NCBI RefSeq assembly: GCF_014764385.1
Contig: NZ_CP061714.1
Coordinates: 558,001-622,000 of the forward strand
Reading direction: 5' to 3'
From: Luteimonas sp. MC1825
Lineage (GTDB): Bacteria > Pseudomonadota > Gammaproteobacteria > Xanthomonadales > Xanthomonadaceae
DNA length: 64,000 nucleotides
Part shown: positions 16,449 through 26,437 of the stretch, one piece after another
Layout of the letters: each line of letters begins with the position of its first letter
Position numbering within the stretch: position 1 is the stretch's first letter
Position numbers and translations under genes: made by a program
The notes under the pieces: model-generated
The model's input: only the letters and a program-made list of their open reading frames with translations
What the model was told of the DNA's origin: nothing
The model's database searches: none

Positions 16449-17784
16449 GGGAGCCGTACAGGCGCCGGCCGCGGGCGGTCCGCGGCGCTATCGCCGCCGC
16501 CTGCGCAGCCGAATCATCCTGTCGTTCGCGCTGCTCGGGCTGGCCCTGACGGCGATGTTCGCGATCGCCGCGGCCTATGTGGGCGCGGTGGTCGAGGACC
16601 AGGCGGTCGGCAGCGTGCTGAAGAGCAACGTCGACGAGTACGCCGAACGCTTCTACGTCGACCGGTCCGCGGAATGGGCGCCGCTCAGCAACGTGCGCGC
16701 GATCGTGTACGGCCCGGGCAAGCTGCAGAACGTGCCGCCGGACTGGGCCGAACTCGAGACCGGCGTGTACAACATCACCGGCGAGGAGGAAGGCGAATCC
16801 TTCGTCTATCGCCTGGTGGTGAAGAAGGATGCCGACTACTGGTTCTTCCTCGCCCAGGACATGACCAACACCGCCGAGGTGCGTGCGCGGATCAAGCTGA
16901 TCCTGATCGCCGCGGTGATCGCGTTCACCATTCTCGCCGGGCTGATCGGCTGGTGGTCGGCGTCGCGGGTGATGCGGCCGGTGTCGGAGCTCGCGAACCG
17001 GCTCAACGTGTCCAGCGACAGCGCGCGGCCGGGCCCGCTGGCGCCGCACTTCCCGGATGACGAGGTCGGCGAGCTCGCCACCGCGCTCGACGACTATGCG
17101 GCGCGGCTGACCGAAGTCGTGCAGCGCGACCGCGAGTTCAACGCCGACGTCAGCCACGAGCTGCGCACGCCGCTGGCGGTGATCCGCGGCGCGATCGAGC
17201 TGCTGCTGTCGCGTCCCGACCTCGATGAGAAGACGCAGGCACGCCTGCAGCGCATCCAGCGCGCCGAACAGCAGTGCACCGACCTGATCAGCGCCCTGCT
17301 GCTGCTGTCGCGCGCCGAGCGCGGCCACGGCACCACCGACGTCGGCCGCGTCGCCGAGCAGCTGCTCGATGCGCACAGGGCACAGCTTGGCGGCAAGGAC
17401 CTGGTGCTGCGCCTGGAAGGCGGGCCGGGGCGCCTGGTGGTCGACGCGCCCGAGTCCGCCGTGTCCGTCGCGCTGGGCAACCTGATCGGCAACGCCATCA
17501 AGTACACCAACTCCGGCGAAGTGGTCGCGCGGCTGCACGACGACGCGATCGACGTCATCGATTCCGGCCCCGGGCTCAGCGCCGAGGACGCGGCGCGGCT
17601 GTTCGAGCGCGGCTACCGCGGCAGCCACGCCGAACATACCCAGGGCGGCGGCATCGGCCTGTCCATCGTGCGCCGCCTGTGCCGGCTCTACGGCTGGCAG
17701 GTGCGGGTGGTGCCCGGCGCCGAACGCGGCGTGGTGGCCACGCTGCGCTTCAGCGACGACAGCGGCGGGCACGCCCAGGCGTGA
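16435..17784 (+). CDS. Sensor histidine kinase
   Basis: Membrane kinase of 449 residues. TM1 (about 27-50) follows a basic N terminus. A periplasmic sensor domain (about 51-155) comes next, then TM2 (about 156-178), HAMP, a HisKA domain with phospho-acceptor H241 (NADVSHELRTPLAV), and an ATPase domain with N-box NLIGNAIKYT, G1 DSGPGLS and G2 GGGIGLSIV. All catalytic boxes are intact. It overlaps the response regulator gene by 14 bases, so the pair is cognate. The stimulus is unknown; the sensor region shows no domain I can name. Confidence 0.94.
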   Translation: MSPPEGAVQAPAAGGPRRYRRRLRSRIILSFALLGLALTAMFAIAAAYVGAVVEDQAVGSVLKSNVDEYAERFYVDRSAEWAPLSNVRAIVYGPGKLQNVPPDWAELETGVYNITGEEEGESFVYRLVVKKDADYWFFLAQDMTNTAEVRARIKLILIAAVIAFTILAGLIGWWSASRVMRPVSELANRLNVSSDSARPGPLAPHFPDDEVGELATALDDYAARLTEVVQRDREFNADVSHELRTPLAVIRGAIELLLSRPDLDEKTQARLQRIQRAEQQCTDLISALLLLSRAERGHGTTDVGRVAEQLLDAHRAQLGGKDLVLRLEGGPGRLVVDAPESAVSVALGNLIGNAIKYTNSGEVVARLHDDAIDVIDSGPGLSAEDAARLFERGYRGSHAEHTQGGGIGLSIVRRLCRLYGWQVRVVPGAERGVVATLRFSDDSGGHAQA

Positions 17785-17803
17785 GCCCGCGCACGTCGGC
17801 GGC

Positions 17804-18724
17804 TCAGGACTGCAGCGGCTGCAGCCAGCCGTGGCGGTCCGGTGTGCGGCCGTCGAACAGGCCGAAGAACAGCTCCTGCATGCGCAGCGTCACCGGCCCG
17901 GCGCGGCCGGCCCCGATCTGGCGGCCGTCAACCGAGCGGATCGGCGTGATCTCGGCCGCGGTGCCGCACATGAACAACTCGTCGCACAGGTACAGGTACT
18001 CGCGCGGCAGGTCGCGTTCGACAACTTCGATGCCGACATCGCGCGCGAGGCGGATGATCGAATCGCGGGTGATGCCGTTGAGCAGCGCGGCGCTGACCGG
18101 CGTGGTGTGCAACGCGCCGTCGAACACCAGGAACAGGTTCTCGCCGGCGCCTTCCGAAAGCAGCCCGGTGGAGGCCAGCGCGATGCCCTCGCCGAAGCCC
18201 AGGCGCCGCGCCTCGCGCGCCACCAGCTGGCCGGACAGGTAGTTGCCGCCGGCCTTGGCCCCGGCCGGAATGGTGTTGGGCGCGAAGCGCTGCCAGCTGG
18301 ACACGCAGGCGTCGATGCCCTCGGTCAGCGCACCCTCGCCCAGATAGGGACCCATGTGCCATGCGGCGACCGCGACATCGATCGGCGTCTCGGCCGACAG
18401 GCCGAATCCGCCGAGTCCGCGCCAGGCGACCGGGCGAAGGTAGGCGCGCTCGAGACCGTTGCGGTTGATCACCTCGTGGCAGGCTGCGTTGATCTCGTCG
18501 GCGCTGTACGGGATGGCCATCTCGTAGATGCGCGCCGACGCATGCAGGCGCCGGGTGTGGTCGTCGAGGCGGAAGATCGCCGTGCCGGACGTGGTCTTGT
18601 ATGCGCGGATGCCTTCGAACACCGACGAGCCGTAATGCAGGGCGTGCGACATGACGTGCGTGGTGGCATCGGCCCAGCGCTTGATGATGCCGTTCTGCCA
18701 GATCCATTCGGGGTACTGCTGCAT
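17804..18724 (-). CDS. ilvE: Branched-chain amino acid aminotransferase
   Basis: PLP enzyme for the last step of Leu/Ile/Val synthesis and the first step of their breakdown. The 306-residue product aligns over its whole length with E. coli IlvE: HYGSSVFEGIRAY, the PLP lysine in AKAGGNYLSG, SEGAGENLFLV, LNGITRDSIIRLA and FMCGTAAEITPIRSVDG. The start at 18724 has GGAG seven bases upstream and gives the usual family length; an ATG at 18754 would add ten residues. It converges with the histidine kinase gene. Confidence 0.96.
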   Translation of the reverse strand: MQQYPEWIWQNGIIKRWADATTHVMSHALHYGSSVFEGIRAYKTTSGTAIFRLDDHTRRLHASARIYEMAIPYSADEINAACHEVINRNGLERAYLRPVAWRGLGGFGLSAETPIDVAVAAWHMGPYLGEGALTEGIDACVSSWQRFAPNTIPAGAKAGGNYLSGQLVAREARRLGFGEGIALASTGLLSEGAGENLFLVFDGALHTTPVSAALLNGITRDSIIRLARDVGIEVVERDLPREYLYLCDELFMCGTAAEITPIRSVDGRQIGAGRAGPVTLRMQELFFGLFDGRTPDRHGWLQPLQS

Positions 18725-18782
18725 GCCGCTGCTCCGCTGCGCGTGGGCCGTCATTTTGCAGCAAAGCGGAAGCGTGGCGCGC

Positions 18783-19457
18783 TCAAAGCGTTACCCACCA
18801 GCAGTCCATGTGCCGGCGCAGGCCGAACGTGGTGCGTGATGGCGTGATGCCGTCCGACAGCACCTGGTCGATGCGCAGCGCCACCGGGCGTTGCGGGGCG
18901 CGCAAGGTGGCGTGCTCGGCGGCGATGCGGGCCGCGTCGGCGGCCGCGGCCGCCGACGCGTCGGCGGATGTGCCGGACAGCGACCACCCGCTCGCGGCCG
19001 GGCCGGTGCCGGCGTGGGCCATGGTGGCCGGGTCGGCCACGACCACGGTGTCCGCCGGGCGCAGCGCGGTGATGTTGAGCAGCGGCCTGCGGGTGATGGC
19101 ATCCAACCGGTCGATCGTGGCGTTGCCGCCGCGCGTCGAATGCCCCGGCCAGTGGTAGCTCGCCGCGAGGCGATTGACGTCGCCGGATTCGATCGCCGTG
19201 GTCACTTCGAACACCAGGTCCTGCAGTCGGCGCGAGCAGCCACCGCGGTAGCGCGTGCCGGTGGCCCCGCCGCCGGGTGGCGTGGCGGTGTTCTCGCTCG
19301 CGCCGAACACCGCGCAGGGACGGTCGCTGTACAGCGTGCCGCCGTCGGCGGTGGTGCAGCGGTGCACCTGCGCCGCGGCGGGGCGCATGGGCCCAAGCGC
19401 CAAGGCGAAGGCGATGGACAGCGCGCCGGCGGCGACGCGTTGGATCGGATGCGACAT
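18783..19457 (-). CDS. Secreted DUF4124-type protein of unknown function
   Basis: A 224-residue exported protein: signal peptide (about 1-29, ending PAAAQ), then a DUF4124-like module (VHRCTTADGGTLYSDRPC) with its typical Cys pair and D-G-x-x-x-Y-S-D-x-P-C pattern. A long region contains an Ala-rich helix (DASAAAAADAARIAAEHATL), and the protein ends with MDCWWVTL. DUF4124 modules are common in xanthomonad envelope proteins, including the M23 peptidase at 62087-62974. No enzymatic motif is visible. It is upstream of ilvE on the same strand, about 60 bases away. Confidence 0.78.
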   Translation of the reverse strand: MSHPIQRVAAGALSIAFALALGPMRPAAAQVHRCTTADGGTLYSDRPCAVFGASENTATPPGGGATGTRYRGGCSRRLQDLVFEVTTAIESGDVNRLAASYHWPGHSTRGGNATIDRLDAITRRPLLNITALRPADTVVVADPATMAHAGTGPAASGWSLSGTSADASAAAAADAARIAAEHATLRAPQRPVALRIDQVLSDGITPSRTTFGLRRHMDCWWVTL

Positions 19458-19543
19458 GCCCGAAGGCTACCGCCGCCGCGCCCCGCGCCGATAGCGCTGG
19501 AGGTCACGGAGCGGCGCGCGAAGCGCCGCGCGTGGCCCGCCGT

Positions 19544-20365
19544 TCAGGCCATGGCGTCGAGCACGGCCAGCGTGGGCCGCGCCAGGTTGAGCGTGTAGAA
19601 GTGCAGCGACGGCGCGCCGCCGTCCACCAGCCGTCGGCAGAGGTCGGCGACGAAGTCCGCGCCCAGCGCGCGCACGCTTTCGGCGTCGTCACCGTAGGCC
19701 GCCATGCGCTTGGCCAGCCAGCGCGGGATTTCCGCGCCGCAGGATTCCGAGAAGCGCCGCAGCTGGCTGAAGTTCGAGATCGGCATGATGCCGGCCGCCA
19801 CCGGCACCTCCACGCCAAGCCGGCGCACCGCGTCGACGAAGCGGAAGTAGGCATCGGCGTTGTAGAAGTACTGGCTGATCGCGCCGTCGGCGCCGGCATC
19901 GACCTTGGCCTTGAAGTGGCGCAGGTCGGCCAGCGCATCCTCGGCCTGCGGGTGGGTTTCGGGGTAGCAGGCGACGTCGACGCGGAAATGGTCGCCGTGT
20001 TCGGCGCGGATGAATTCCACCAGGTCGGACGCATAGCGAAGGTCGCCGGGATGGCCCATGCCCGAAGGCAGGTCACCGCGCAGCGCCACGATGCGCCGGC
20101 AGCCCGCATCCCGGTACTCGACCAGCAATGCGGCGATTTCCTCGCGGGTGCCGCCGACGCAGGACAGGTGCGGCGCTGCGTCGAAGCCCTGGGCGAGCAG
20201 CCCGCGGATCGTGTCGCCGGTGTAGCTCAGGGTGGAGCCGCCGGCACCGAACGTGCAGGACACGTATTCCGGCGCATGCGGCGCGAGCCTGGCGGCGGTG
20301 CGTTCGAGCTGCGCGCGCTGCTCGTCGTTTTTCGGCGGGTAGAACTCGAAGCTGATCGGGGTCAT
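19544..20365 (-). CDS. metF: 5,10-Methylenetetrahydrofolate reductase
   Basis: FAD-dependent TIM-barrel enzyme making 5-methyl-THF, the methyl donor for methionine synthase. The 273-residue protein has FEFYPPK (catalytic Glu), FGAGGSTLSYT, the FAD-contacting ALRGDLPSG with its key Asp, and GIMPISNFSQLRRFSESCGAE. It lies downstream of ahcY in the same direction, with an intervening terminator and a possible operator. It therefore seems independently controlled within the methyl-cycle cluster. Confidence 0.97.
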   Translation of the reverse strand: MTPISFEFYPPKNDEQRAQLERTAARLAPHAPEYVSCTFGAGGSTLSYTGDTIRGLLAQGFDAAPHLSCVGGTREEIAALLVEYRDAGCRRIVALRGDLPSGMGHPGDLRYASDLVEFIRAEHGDHFRVDVACYPETHPQAEDALADLRHFKAKVDAGADGAISQYFYNADAYFRFVDAVRRLGVEVPVAAGIMPISNFSQLRRFSESCGAEIPRWLAKRMAAYGDDAESVRALGADFVADLCRRLVDGGAPSLHFYTLNLARPTLAVLDAMA

Positions 20366-20394
20366 CAGGCAGCATTCCGGCGGGGACGGCGAAG

Positions 20395-20410
20395 TGTATC
20401 GCTATATCGC
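20395..20410 (-). promoter_or_regulatory. Direct repeat GCGATATA-GCGATACA upstream of metF (candidate operator)
   Basis: Read on the minus strand, two 8-base copies GCGATATA and GCGATACA lie head to tail 30-45 bases before the metF start. This is an AT-rich island in GC-rich DNA. Position and symmetry suit a repressor site for methionine or SAH control, but the binder is not identifiable here. Confidence 0.3.
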
Positions 20411-20459
20411 GATGGATGGTAAGAGCGCGCGGCGTTCAGCGGCGTCCGTCGGCGCACGC

Positions 20460-20490
20460 ACAAACAGAACGGGCGCCTTTCGGCGCCCGT
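20460..20490 (-). terminator. Intrinsic terminator of ahcY
   Basis: On the minus strand a perfect 9-bp stem (ACGGGCGCC with GGCGCCCGT, 20490-20469) with a GAAA tetraloop is followed by an interrupted T tract (TCTGTTTGT). It lies 28 bases after the ahcY stop codon. Confidence 0.75.
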
Positions 20491-20517
20491 TGCTGCTGCA
20501 TCGATCGGTGCGGCCGC

Positions 20518-21966
<1,449 letters not shown>

Positions 21967-21987
21967 GCGGAAGCTCCGGTTTCTGCT

Positions 21988-22010
21988 CCCTGTCCCGCTC
22001 GGGGAGAGGG
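21988..22010 (-). repeat. C/G-rich imperfect hairpin in the ahcY leader
   Basis: CCCT-c-TCCC pairs with GGGA-c-AGGG around a small loop, and is preceded on the minus strand by two CCCCA-type repeats (22011-22020). There is no T tract. It lies between the riboswitch and the ahcY ribosome-binding site and resembles short palindromes found widely between genes in xanthomonads. It may serve as spacer or as part of the expression platform. Confidence 0.45.
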
Positions 22011-22024
22011 TGGGGTGGGGAACC

Positions 22025-22094
22025 GGGCGCCGTTGGGGTGTATTCCGCCGAGCCTGGCCGTGCTGGTTCCACGGTCGCAGCGCCCCTCGGCGGA
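22025..22094 (-). promoter_or_regulatory. SAH riboswitch (ahcY leader)
   Basis: On the minus strand P1 pairs TCCGCCGAG (22094-22086) with CTCGGCGGA (22052-22044). Between them lie the conserved core GGGCGCTGCGAC and CCAGG next to the 3' P1 strand, the SAH riboswitch signature. A variable hairpin (CCGTG...CACGG) fills the middle. Downstream GGCGCCC (22031-22025) can pair with GGGCGC (22085-22080), giving the class's pseudoknot. It ends 59 bases before the ahcY start. In this class SAH binding raises expression of SAH-recycling genes. Confidence 0.93.
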
Positions 22095-22186
22095 GCCGCC
22101 GATTATATCCCCATGACCCCCGCCACGGTACGGGCGCCACGGCGGCGGGCTAGGCTGGCGGATCGCATCTGTACAGGATCCCCGCA

Positions 22187-24712
22187 TTGGCCACGCTCGC
22201 CCTCAGGCATCTCGCCGCCCCGTTCCTGGTCGCCACGCTGCTGTGGTCGTCCGCTCCCGCGCAGGCGCGCGACGCCCAGGCCGCCACGGCCGCCGCCGCC
22301 GACGACTCCGGCTACCGCCTGCCGCCACCGGCGCTGCGCGCGCTGGTTGACGCACCGCAGCCGCCGCGCCTGTCGCTGTCGCCGCGGCGCGACGTGATCG
22401 CTTACCTGCAGGTGCCTTCACTGCCGGGCATCGACGTGGTCGCCCAGCCGGAACTCAGGCTGGGCGGGCTGCGCATCCACCCGCGCACCCATTCCGCCAG
22501 CGCCTTCACCTTCGTCGACGACCTCTGGCTGCAGGCAGTGGACGGCGGCGCGGAACGGCGCATTGCCGGCCTGCCGCAGCCGCTGGCGCTGGCCGCGATG
22601 CAGTGGTCGCCCGACCAGCGCCATATCGCCTTCAGCCACGTCGACACGCGCGCCGGGCGCGTCGAGCTGTGGCTGGTCGACGTGGCCGCGGGGCGTGCGC
22701 GGCGGCTGACGGACCAGCCGCTTGGCAGCGTCGTCGGCGAGGGCTTCGACTGGCTGCCGGATGGTTCCGGCCTGCTCGCCATGCTGCGACCGCAGGGGCA
22801 GGGCGCAGCGCCCGCCAGCGACGGCGTGCCGCGCGGCCCGAGCATCCAGGAGACTGACGGCGACGGACGCGTGCAGAGCCTGCGCACCTACCAGGACCTG
22901 TTGCGCAATCCCCAGGACGCGGAGGTGCTGGCGTACTACATGACCACGCAGCTGGCGCGCGTCGGGCTCGACGGCCGCGTGACGCCGATCGCCGCGCCCG
23001 GCATGCACGTCGGCGCCGCGGTCTCGCCCGATGGCCGCCACTTGCTGCGCCAGCGCATCGAGCGCCCGTTCTCGTACCTGGTGCCGTATTCGCGCTTCCC
23101 GCGCCGGATCGACGTGATCGATCTCGACGGTCGCCTGCTGCACACCGTGGCCACGCTGCCGCTGGTCGAAGGCCTGCCGACCGGCAACGACGCGGTGGCG
23201 CCGGGCGTGCGCCGCGTCGCGTGGCGCGCCGATGCGCCCGCGACCCTGGTCTGGGCCGAGGCGCAGGACGGCGGCGATCCCGCACGCGAGGCCGAGGTGC
23301 GCGACCGCGTATTCGCCCACGCCGCGCCGTTCAAGGGCAAGCCGCAGGTGCTCGCCGACCTGTCGATGCGCTACGCCGGCGTGCGCTGGGGCCACGGCAG
23401 CCTGGCGTTGCTCACCGAGTCCTGGTGGAAGACCCGCAGGCTGCGCGAATGGCGGCTGGCGCCCGATGCCGGTATCGCACCGGTGCTGCTGCGCGAGGGT
23501 TCGCGCGAGGACCGCTACGCCGACCCGGGCGAGCCGGTGACGCACGCCGACGCGCGCGGATTCCAGCGACTGCTGACCACCGCGGACGGCGAGGGCATCT
23601 ATCGCATCGGCGAGGGCGCCTCGGCCGAAGGCGACCGCCCGTTCCTGGATCGCCAGCAGTTCCGCGCGGGTGCCGGCACCAAGCGCCTGTTCCAGTCCGA
23701 AGCGCCGGTCTACGAAGCGGTGATCGCGGTGCTCGACGCCGCCGGCGCGCGCATCCTCACCACCCGCGAGTCGCCCACGTCGCCGCCGAACGTGTACCTG
23801 CGCGTACTCGGCAATGGCGCGGCACCGGTCGCGCTGACCGACGTCCCGCACCCCACGCCGGAACTGCGCGACGTCAGCAAGGAGCAGATCCGCTACACCC
23901 GCGCCGACGGCGTGGAGATGACCGCCAACCTGTACCTGCCGCCGGGCTACCAGGCGCAACGCGACGGTCCGTTGCCGATGCTGGCCTGGGCCTACCCGCG
24001 CGAGTTCAAGTCGGCGGATGCCGCGGGCCAGGTCACCGGTTCGCCGCACCGCTTCAACCGCATCAGCTACTGGGGACCGCTGGCCTACCTGGCGCAGGGC
24101 TATGCCGTGCTCGACGGTCCGACCATGCCGATCGTCGGCGAGGGCGATGCCGAGCCCAACGACACCTACATCGCGCAGCTGGTGGCGAGCGCGCAGGCCG
24201 CGGTGGACGAAGTGGTCAAGCGGGGCGTCGCCGATCCGGACCGCATCGCCATCGGCGGGCATTCGTACGGTGCGTTCATGACCGCCAACCTGCTTGCGCA
24301 TTCCGACCTGTTCCGCGCCGGCATCGCGCGCAGCGGCGCCTACAACCGCTCGCTCACGCCGTTCGGCTTCCAGGCCGAGGAGCGCAGCTACTGGCAGGCC
24401 ACCGACACCTACCAGGCGATGTCGCCGTTCGACCACGCCGATCGCATCGACGAGCCGGTGCTGATCATCCACGGCGAGCAGGACAACAACTCCGGCACCT
24501 TCCCGATGCAGAGCGAACGGCTGTTCTCGGCGATCAAGGGACTGGGTGGCCAGGCGCGGCTGGTGATGCTGCCCAACGAGTCGCACGGCTACCGCGCGCG
24601 CGAGTCGATCCTGCACATGCTGGCGGAGACCAACGACTGGCTGGAGAAGTACGTGCGCAACGCGCCGCCGCGGGCGGCGGGTGTCGAGGTGCGGGCTGCG
24701 GCCACTCCGTAA
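22187..24712 (+). CDS. Secreted S9-family serine peptidase
   Basis: An exported 841-residue prolyl-oligopeptidase-type enzyme. It has a signal peptide (about 1-27, ending PAQA), an N-terminal beta-propeller (about 60-560; PDQRHIAFSHVDT and SPDGRHLL are propeller-like blades), and an alpha/beta-hydrolase domain. The triad is S693 (GHSYGAFMTANLL), D766 (IIHGEQDNN) and H800 (NESHGYRAR). Length and the propeller sequence resemble glutamyl-endopeptidase-like S9 proteins. The start is TTG at 22187 with AGGA eight bases upstream; no ATG would retain the signal peptide. It is divergent from ahcY and breaks the methyl-cycle cluster without obvious connection to it. Confidence 0.93.
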   Translation: MATLALRHLAAPFLVATLLWSSAPAQARDAQAATAAAADDSGYRLPPPALRALVDAPQPPRLSLSPRRDVIAYLQVPSLPGIDVVAQPELRLGGLRIHPRTHSASAFTFVDDLWLQAVDGGAERRIAGLPQPLALAAMQWSPDQRHIAFSHVDTRAGRVELWLVDVAAGRARRLTDQPLGSVVGEGFDWLPDGSGLLAMLRPQGQGAAPASDGVPRGPSIQETDGDGRVQSLRTYQDLLRNPQDAEVLAYYMTTQLARVGLDGRVTPIAAPGMHVGAAVSPDGRHLLRQRIERPFSYLVPYSRFPRRIDVIDLDGRLLHTVATLPLVEGLPTGNDAVAPGVRRVAWRADAPATLVWAEAQDGGDPAREAEVRDRVFAHAAPFKGKPQVLADLSMRYAGVRWGHGSLALLTESWWKTRRLREWRLAPDAGIAPVLLREGSREDRYADPGEPVTHADARGFQRLLTTADGEGIYRIGEGASAEGDRPFLDRQQFRAGAGTKRLFQSEAPVYEAVIAVLDAAGARILTTRESPTSPPNVYLRVLGNGAAPVALTDVPHPTPELRDVSKEQIRYTRADGVEMTANLYLPPGYQAQRDGPLPMLAWAYPREFKSADAAGQVTGSPHRFNRISYWGPLAYLAQGYAVLDGPTMPIVGEGDAEPNDTYIAQLVASAQAAVDEVVKRGVADPDRIAIGGHSYGAFMTANLLAHSDLFRAGIARSGAYNRSLTPFGFQAEERSYWQATDTYQAMSPFDHADRIDEPVLIIHGEQDNNSGTFPMQSERLFSAIKGLGGQARLVMLPNESHGYRARESILHMLAETNDWLEKYVRNAPPRAAGVEVRAAATP

Positions 24713-24734
24713 CGGGACGCGGCGGGCCCCTGTG

Positions 24735-24827
24735 GTGGCCGTGAGGCCTTCGCGGCTCATGTCCCCCGGCATCCGCCTTGCAGCGGATGCCTCCTCCTTT
24801 ACTTCCCCGCGAAGGCCTCACGGCCAC
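24735..24827. repeat. Palindromic intergenic element, copy A
   Basis: Outer arms at 24735-24755 and 24807-24827 are a perfect 21-bp inverted repeat (starts GTGGCCGTGAGGCC). Inside is an 8-bp stem GCATCCGC/GCGGATGC with a 6-base loop. The linkers CTCATGTCCCCCG and CTCCTCCTTTACTTC are shared with copy B although the stems differ in sequence. It lies in the 391-base gap between the S9 peptidase and metK, which holds no credible gene. Confidence 0.85.
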
Positions 24828-24922
24828 TTCGGGGCTTTGCGCTCGCCGCGAGTACTGCAAGCATGCGACTCCGTACTTCGGGCTGTGCTCCCGGGCCAAC
24901 GCGTAAGCCGGCACACCGGGTG

Positions 24923-25004
24923 CCAAGGCCCTTGAGGGCGAAGTCAAGGAGGAGGCGATGGCCGCAGGCCATCGCCGGGGGACATGAGTCCTCAAGGGCC
25001 TTGG
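24923..25004. repeat. Palindromic intergenic element, copy B (inverted)
   Basis: The same architecture as copy A on the opposite strand: outer arms CCAAGGCCCTTGAGG (24923-24937) and CCTCAAGGGCCTTGG (24990-25004), inner 10-bp stem GGCGATGGCC/GGCCATCGCC with loop GCA. Read on the minus strand it carries the same linkers (CTCATGTCCCCCGGC and GCCTCCTCCTTGACTTC). Flanking bases extend the symmetry imperfectly. The 95 bases between copies hold no gene I can support. Confidence 0.85.
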
Positions 25005-25049
25005 TGCCCGGCGCCGGCGTTGCACCAGTACCGCGTGCTCGCATGGACC

Positions 25050-25077
25050 AAAAAAAACGGGCCGCGATGGCGGCCCG
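25050..25077 (-). terminator. Intrinsic terminator of metK
   Basis: On the minus strand an 8-bp stem CGGGCCGC/GCGGCCCG (25077-25058) with loop CATC is followed by eight Ts (25057-25050). It lies 26 bases after the metK stop. Confidence 0.93.
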
Positions 25078-25103
25078 TTTCCTGTTGCACGCGTTGCCAG
25101 GGA

Positions 25104-26315
25104 TTACTTCAGCTTCGCGGCCTTGCGCAGCTCGTCGGCCTTGTCGGTCTTCTCCCAGGAGAACGCCGTGGCGGTCTGGGTCTTGCCATCGGCGCCGACG
25201 TAGGTGACTTCCTGCGGCTTGCGGCCGAAGTGGCCGTAGCTGGCGGTGCGCTGGTAGATCGGGTGGATCAGGTCGAGCATCTTGATGATGCCGTACGGGC
25301 GCAGGTCGAAGTGCTTGCGGATCAGCTTCTCGATCACGTCGTCGCCGACCTTGCCGGTGCCGAAGGTGGTGACCGAGATCGAAGTCGGCTCGGCCACGCC
25401 GATCGCGTAGCTCAGCTGCACTTCGCAGCGGTCGGACAGGCCCGCGGCCACGACGTTCTTGGCGACGTAGCGCGCGGCGTACGCCGCCGAGCGGTCGACC
25501 TTGGACGGATCCTTGCCCGAGAACGCGCCGCCGCCATGGCGCGCCCAGCCGCCGTAGGTGTCGACGATGATCTTGCGGCCGGTCAGGCCGCAGTCGCCCA
25601 CGGGGCCGCCGATCTCGAACTTGCCGGTCGGATTGATGTGGTACTTGGTGCCCTTGTGCAGCCACTTGGCCGGCAGCACCGGCTTGAGGATCTCCTCGCG
25701 GACGGCCTCGATGAGGTCCTTCTGGCGGATGCCCGGGGCGTGCTGGGTGGACAGCACCACCGCGTCGATCGCGGTCGCCTTGCCGTTGTCGTAGCGCAGG
25801 GTGACCTGGCTCTTGGCGTCGGGACGCAGCCACGGCAGCGGCGAGTTCTTCTTCTTGCGGATTTTCGCCTGCTGCTCGACCAGGCGGTGCGACAGGTGGA
25901 TCGCCGCCGGCATGTAGCTGTCGGTCTCGTTGGTGGCGTAGCCGAACATCAGGCCCTGGTCGCCGGCGCCCATTTCCTCGGGCTTCTTGCGGTCCACGCC
26001 CTGCGCGATGTGTGGGCTCTGCTTGCCGATCAGGTTGAGCACGCCGCAGGTGGCGCCGTCGAAGCCGACGTCGCTGGAGTCGTAGCCGATGTCCAGGATC
26101 ACCTTGCGCGTCAGGGCCTCGAGGTCGATCCACGCGGTGGTGGTGATCTCGCCGGCGACGATCGCCACGCCGGTCTTGACCATGGTCTCGCAGGCGACGC
26201 GGGCGCCCTTGTCCTGGCCGATGATGGCGTCGAGGACCGCGTCGGAAATCTGGTCGGCGATCTTGTCGGGATGGCCTTCAGAGACCGATTCGGAGGTGAA
26301 CAGGGTGCTCGACAT
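25104..26315 (-). CDS. metK: S-adenosylmethionine synthetase
   Basis: Makes SAM from methionine and ATP. The 403-residue protein has the family signatures [32 protein letters not shown], the P-loop-like [16 protein letters not shown], and KIRTGW-free spacing typical of bacterial MetK. The ATG at 26315 lies at the end of AAGGGATATAAGCG, where AAGGGA is a plausible ribosome-binding site. A -10-like TATCAT is at 26359-26354. No SAM riboswitch is visible upstream. It joins ahcY and metF in a methyl-cycle neighbourhood. Confidence 0.98.
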   Translation of the reverse strand: MSSTLFTSESVSEGHPDKIADQISDAVLDAIIGQDKGARVACETMVKTGVAIVAGEITTTAWIDLEALTRKVILDIGYDSSDVGFDGATCGVLNLIGKQSPHIAQGVDRKKPEEMGAGDQGLMFGYATNETDSYMPAAIHLSHRLVEQQAKIRKKKNSPLPWLRPDAKSQVTLRYDNGKATAIDAVVLSTQHAPGIRQKDLIEAVREEILKPVLPAKWLHKGTKYHINPTGKFEIGGPVGDCGLTGRKIIVDTYGGWARHGGGAFSGKDPSKVDRSAAYAARYVAKNVVAAGLSDRCEVQLSYAIGVAEPTSISVTTFGTGKVGDDVIEKLIRKHFDLRPYGIIKMLDLIHPIYQRTASYGHFGRKPQEVTYVGADGKTQTATAFSWEKTDKADELRKAAKLK

Positions 26316-26437
26316 CGCTTATATCCCTTGATTCGGATGAAAAGATGGTCGGCATGATACACCGGCGCGCCGCTCTGAGCATTCTGCCGGCATGTCGGGC
26401 GACACGGTCAAGCTTGGCGCGCTGCTAGCATCCGGCG

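Noticed and set aside
22418..24772. 784-codon open frame antisense to the S9 peptidase
   Set aside because: Composition is His/Arg/Gln/Gly-rich noise; the sense strand has signal peptide and catalytic triad.
24799..26133. Minus-strand frame running through the palindromic elements into metK
   Set aside because: It is an out-of-frame reading of metK followed by repeat DNA. Such translations of the repeat are not evidence of a gene.
26316..26437. SAM riboswitch before metK
   Set aside because: No SAM-I, SAM-II or SAM-IV type core or pairing pattern could be found in this short leader.
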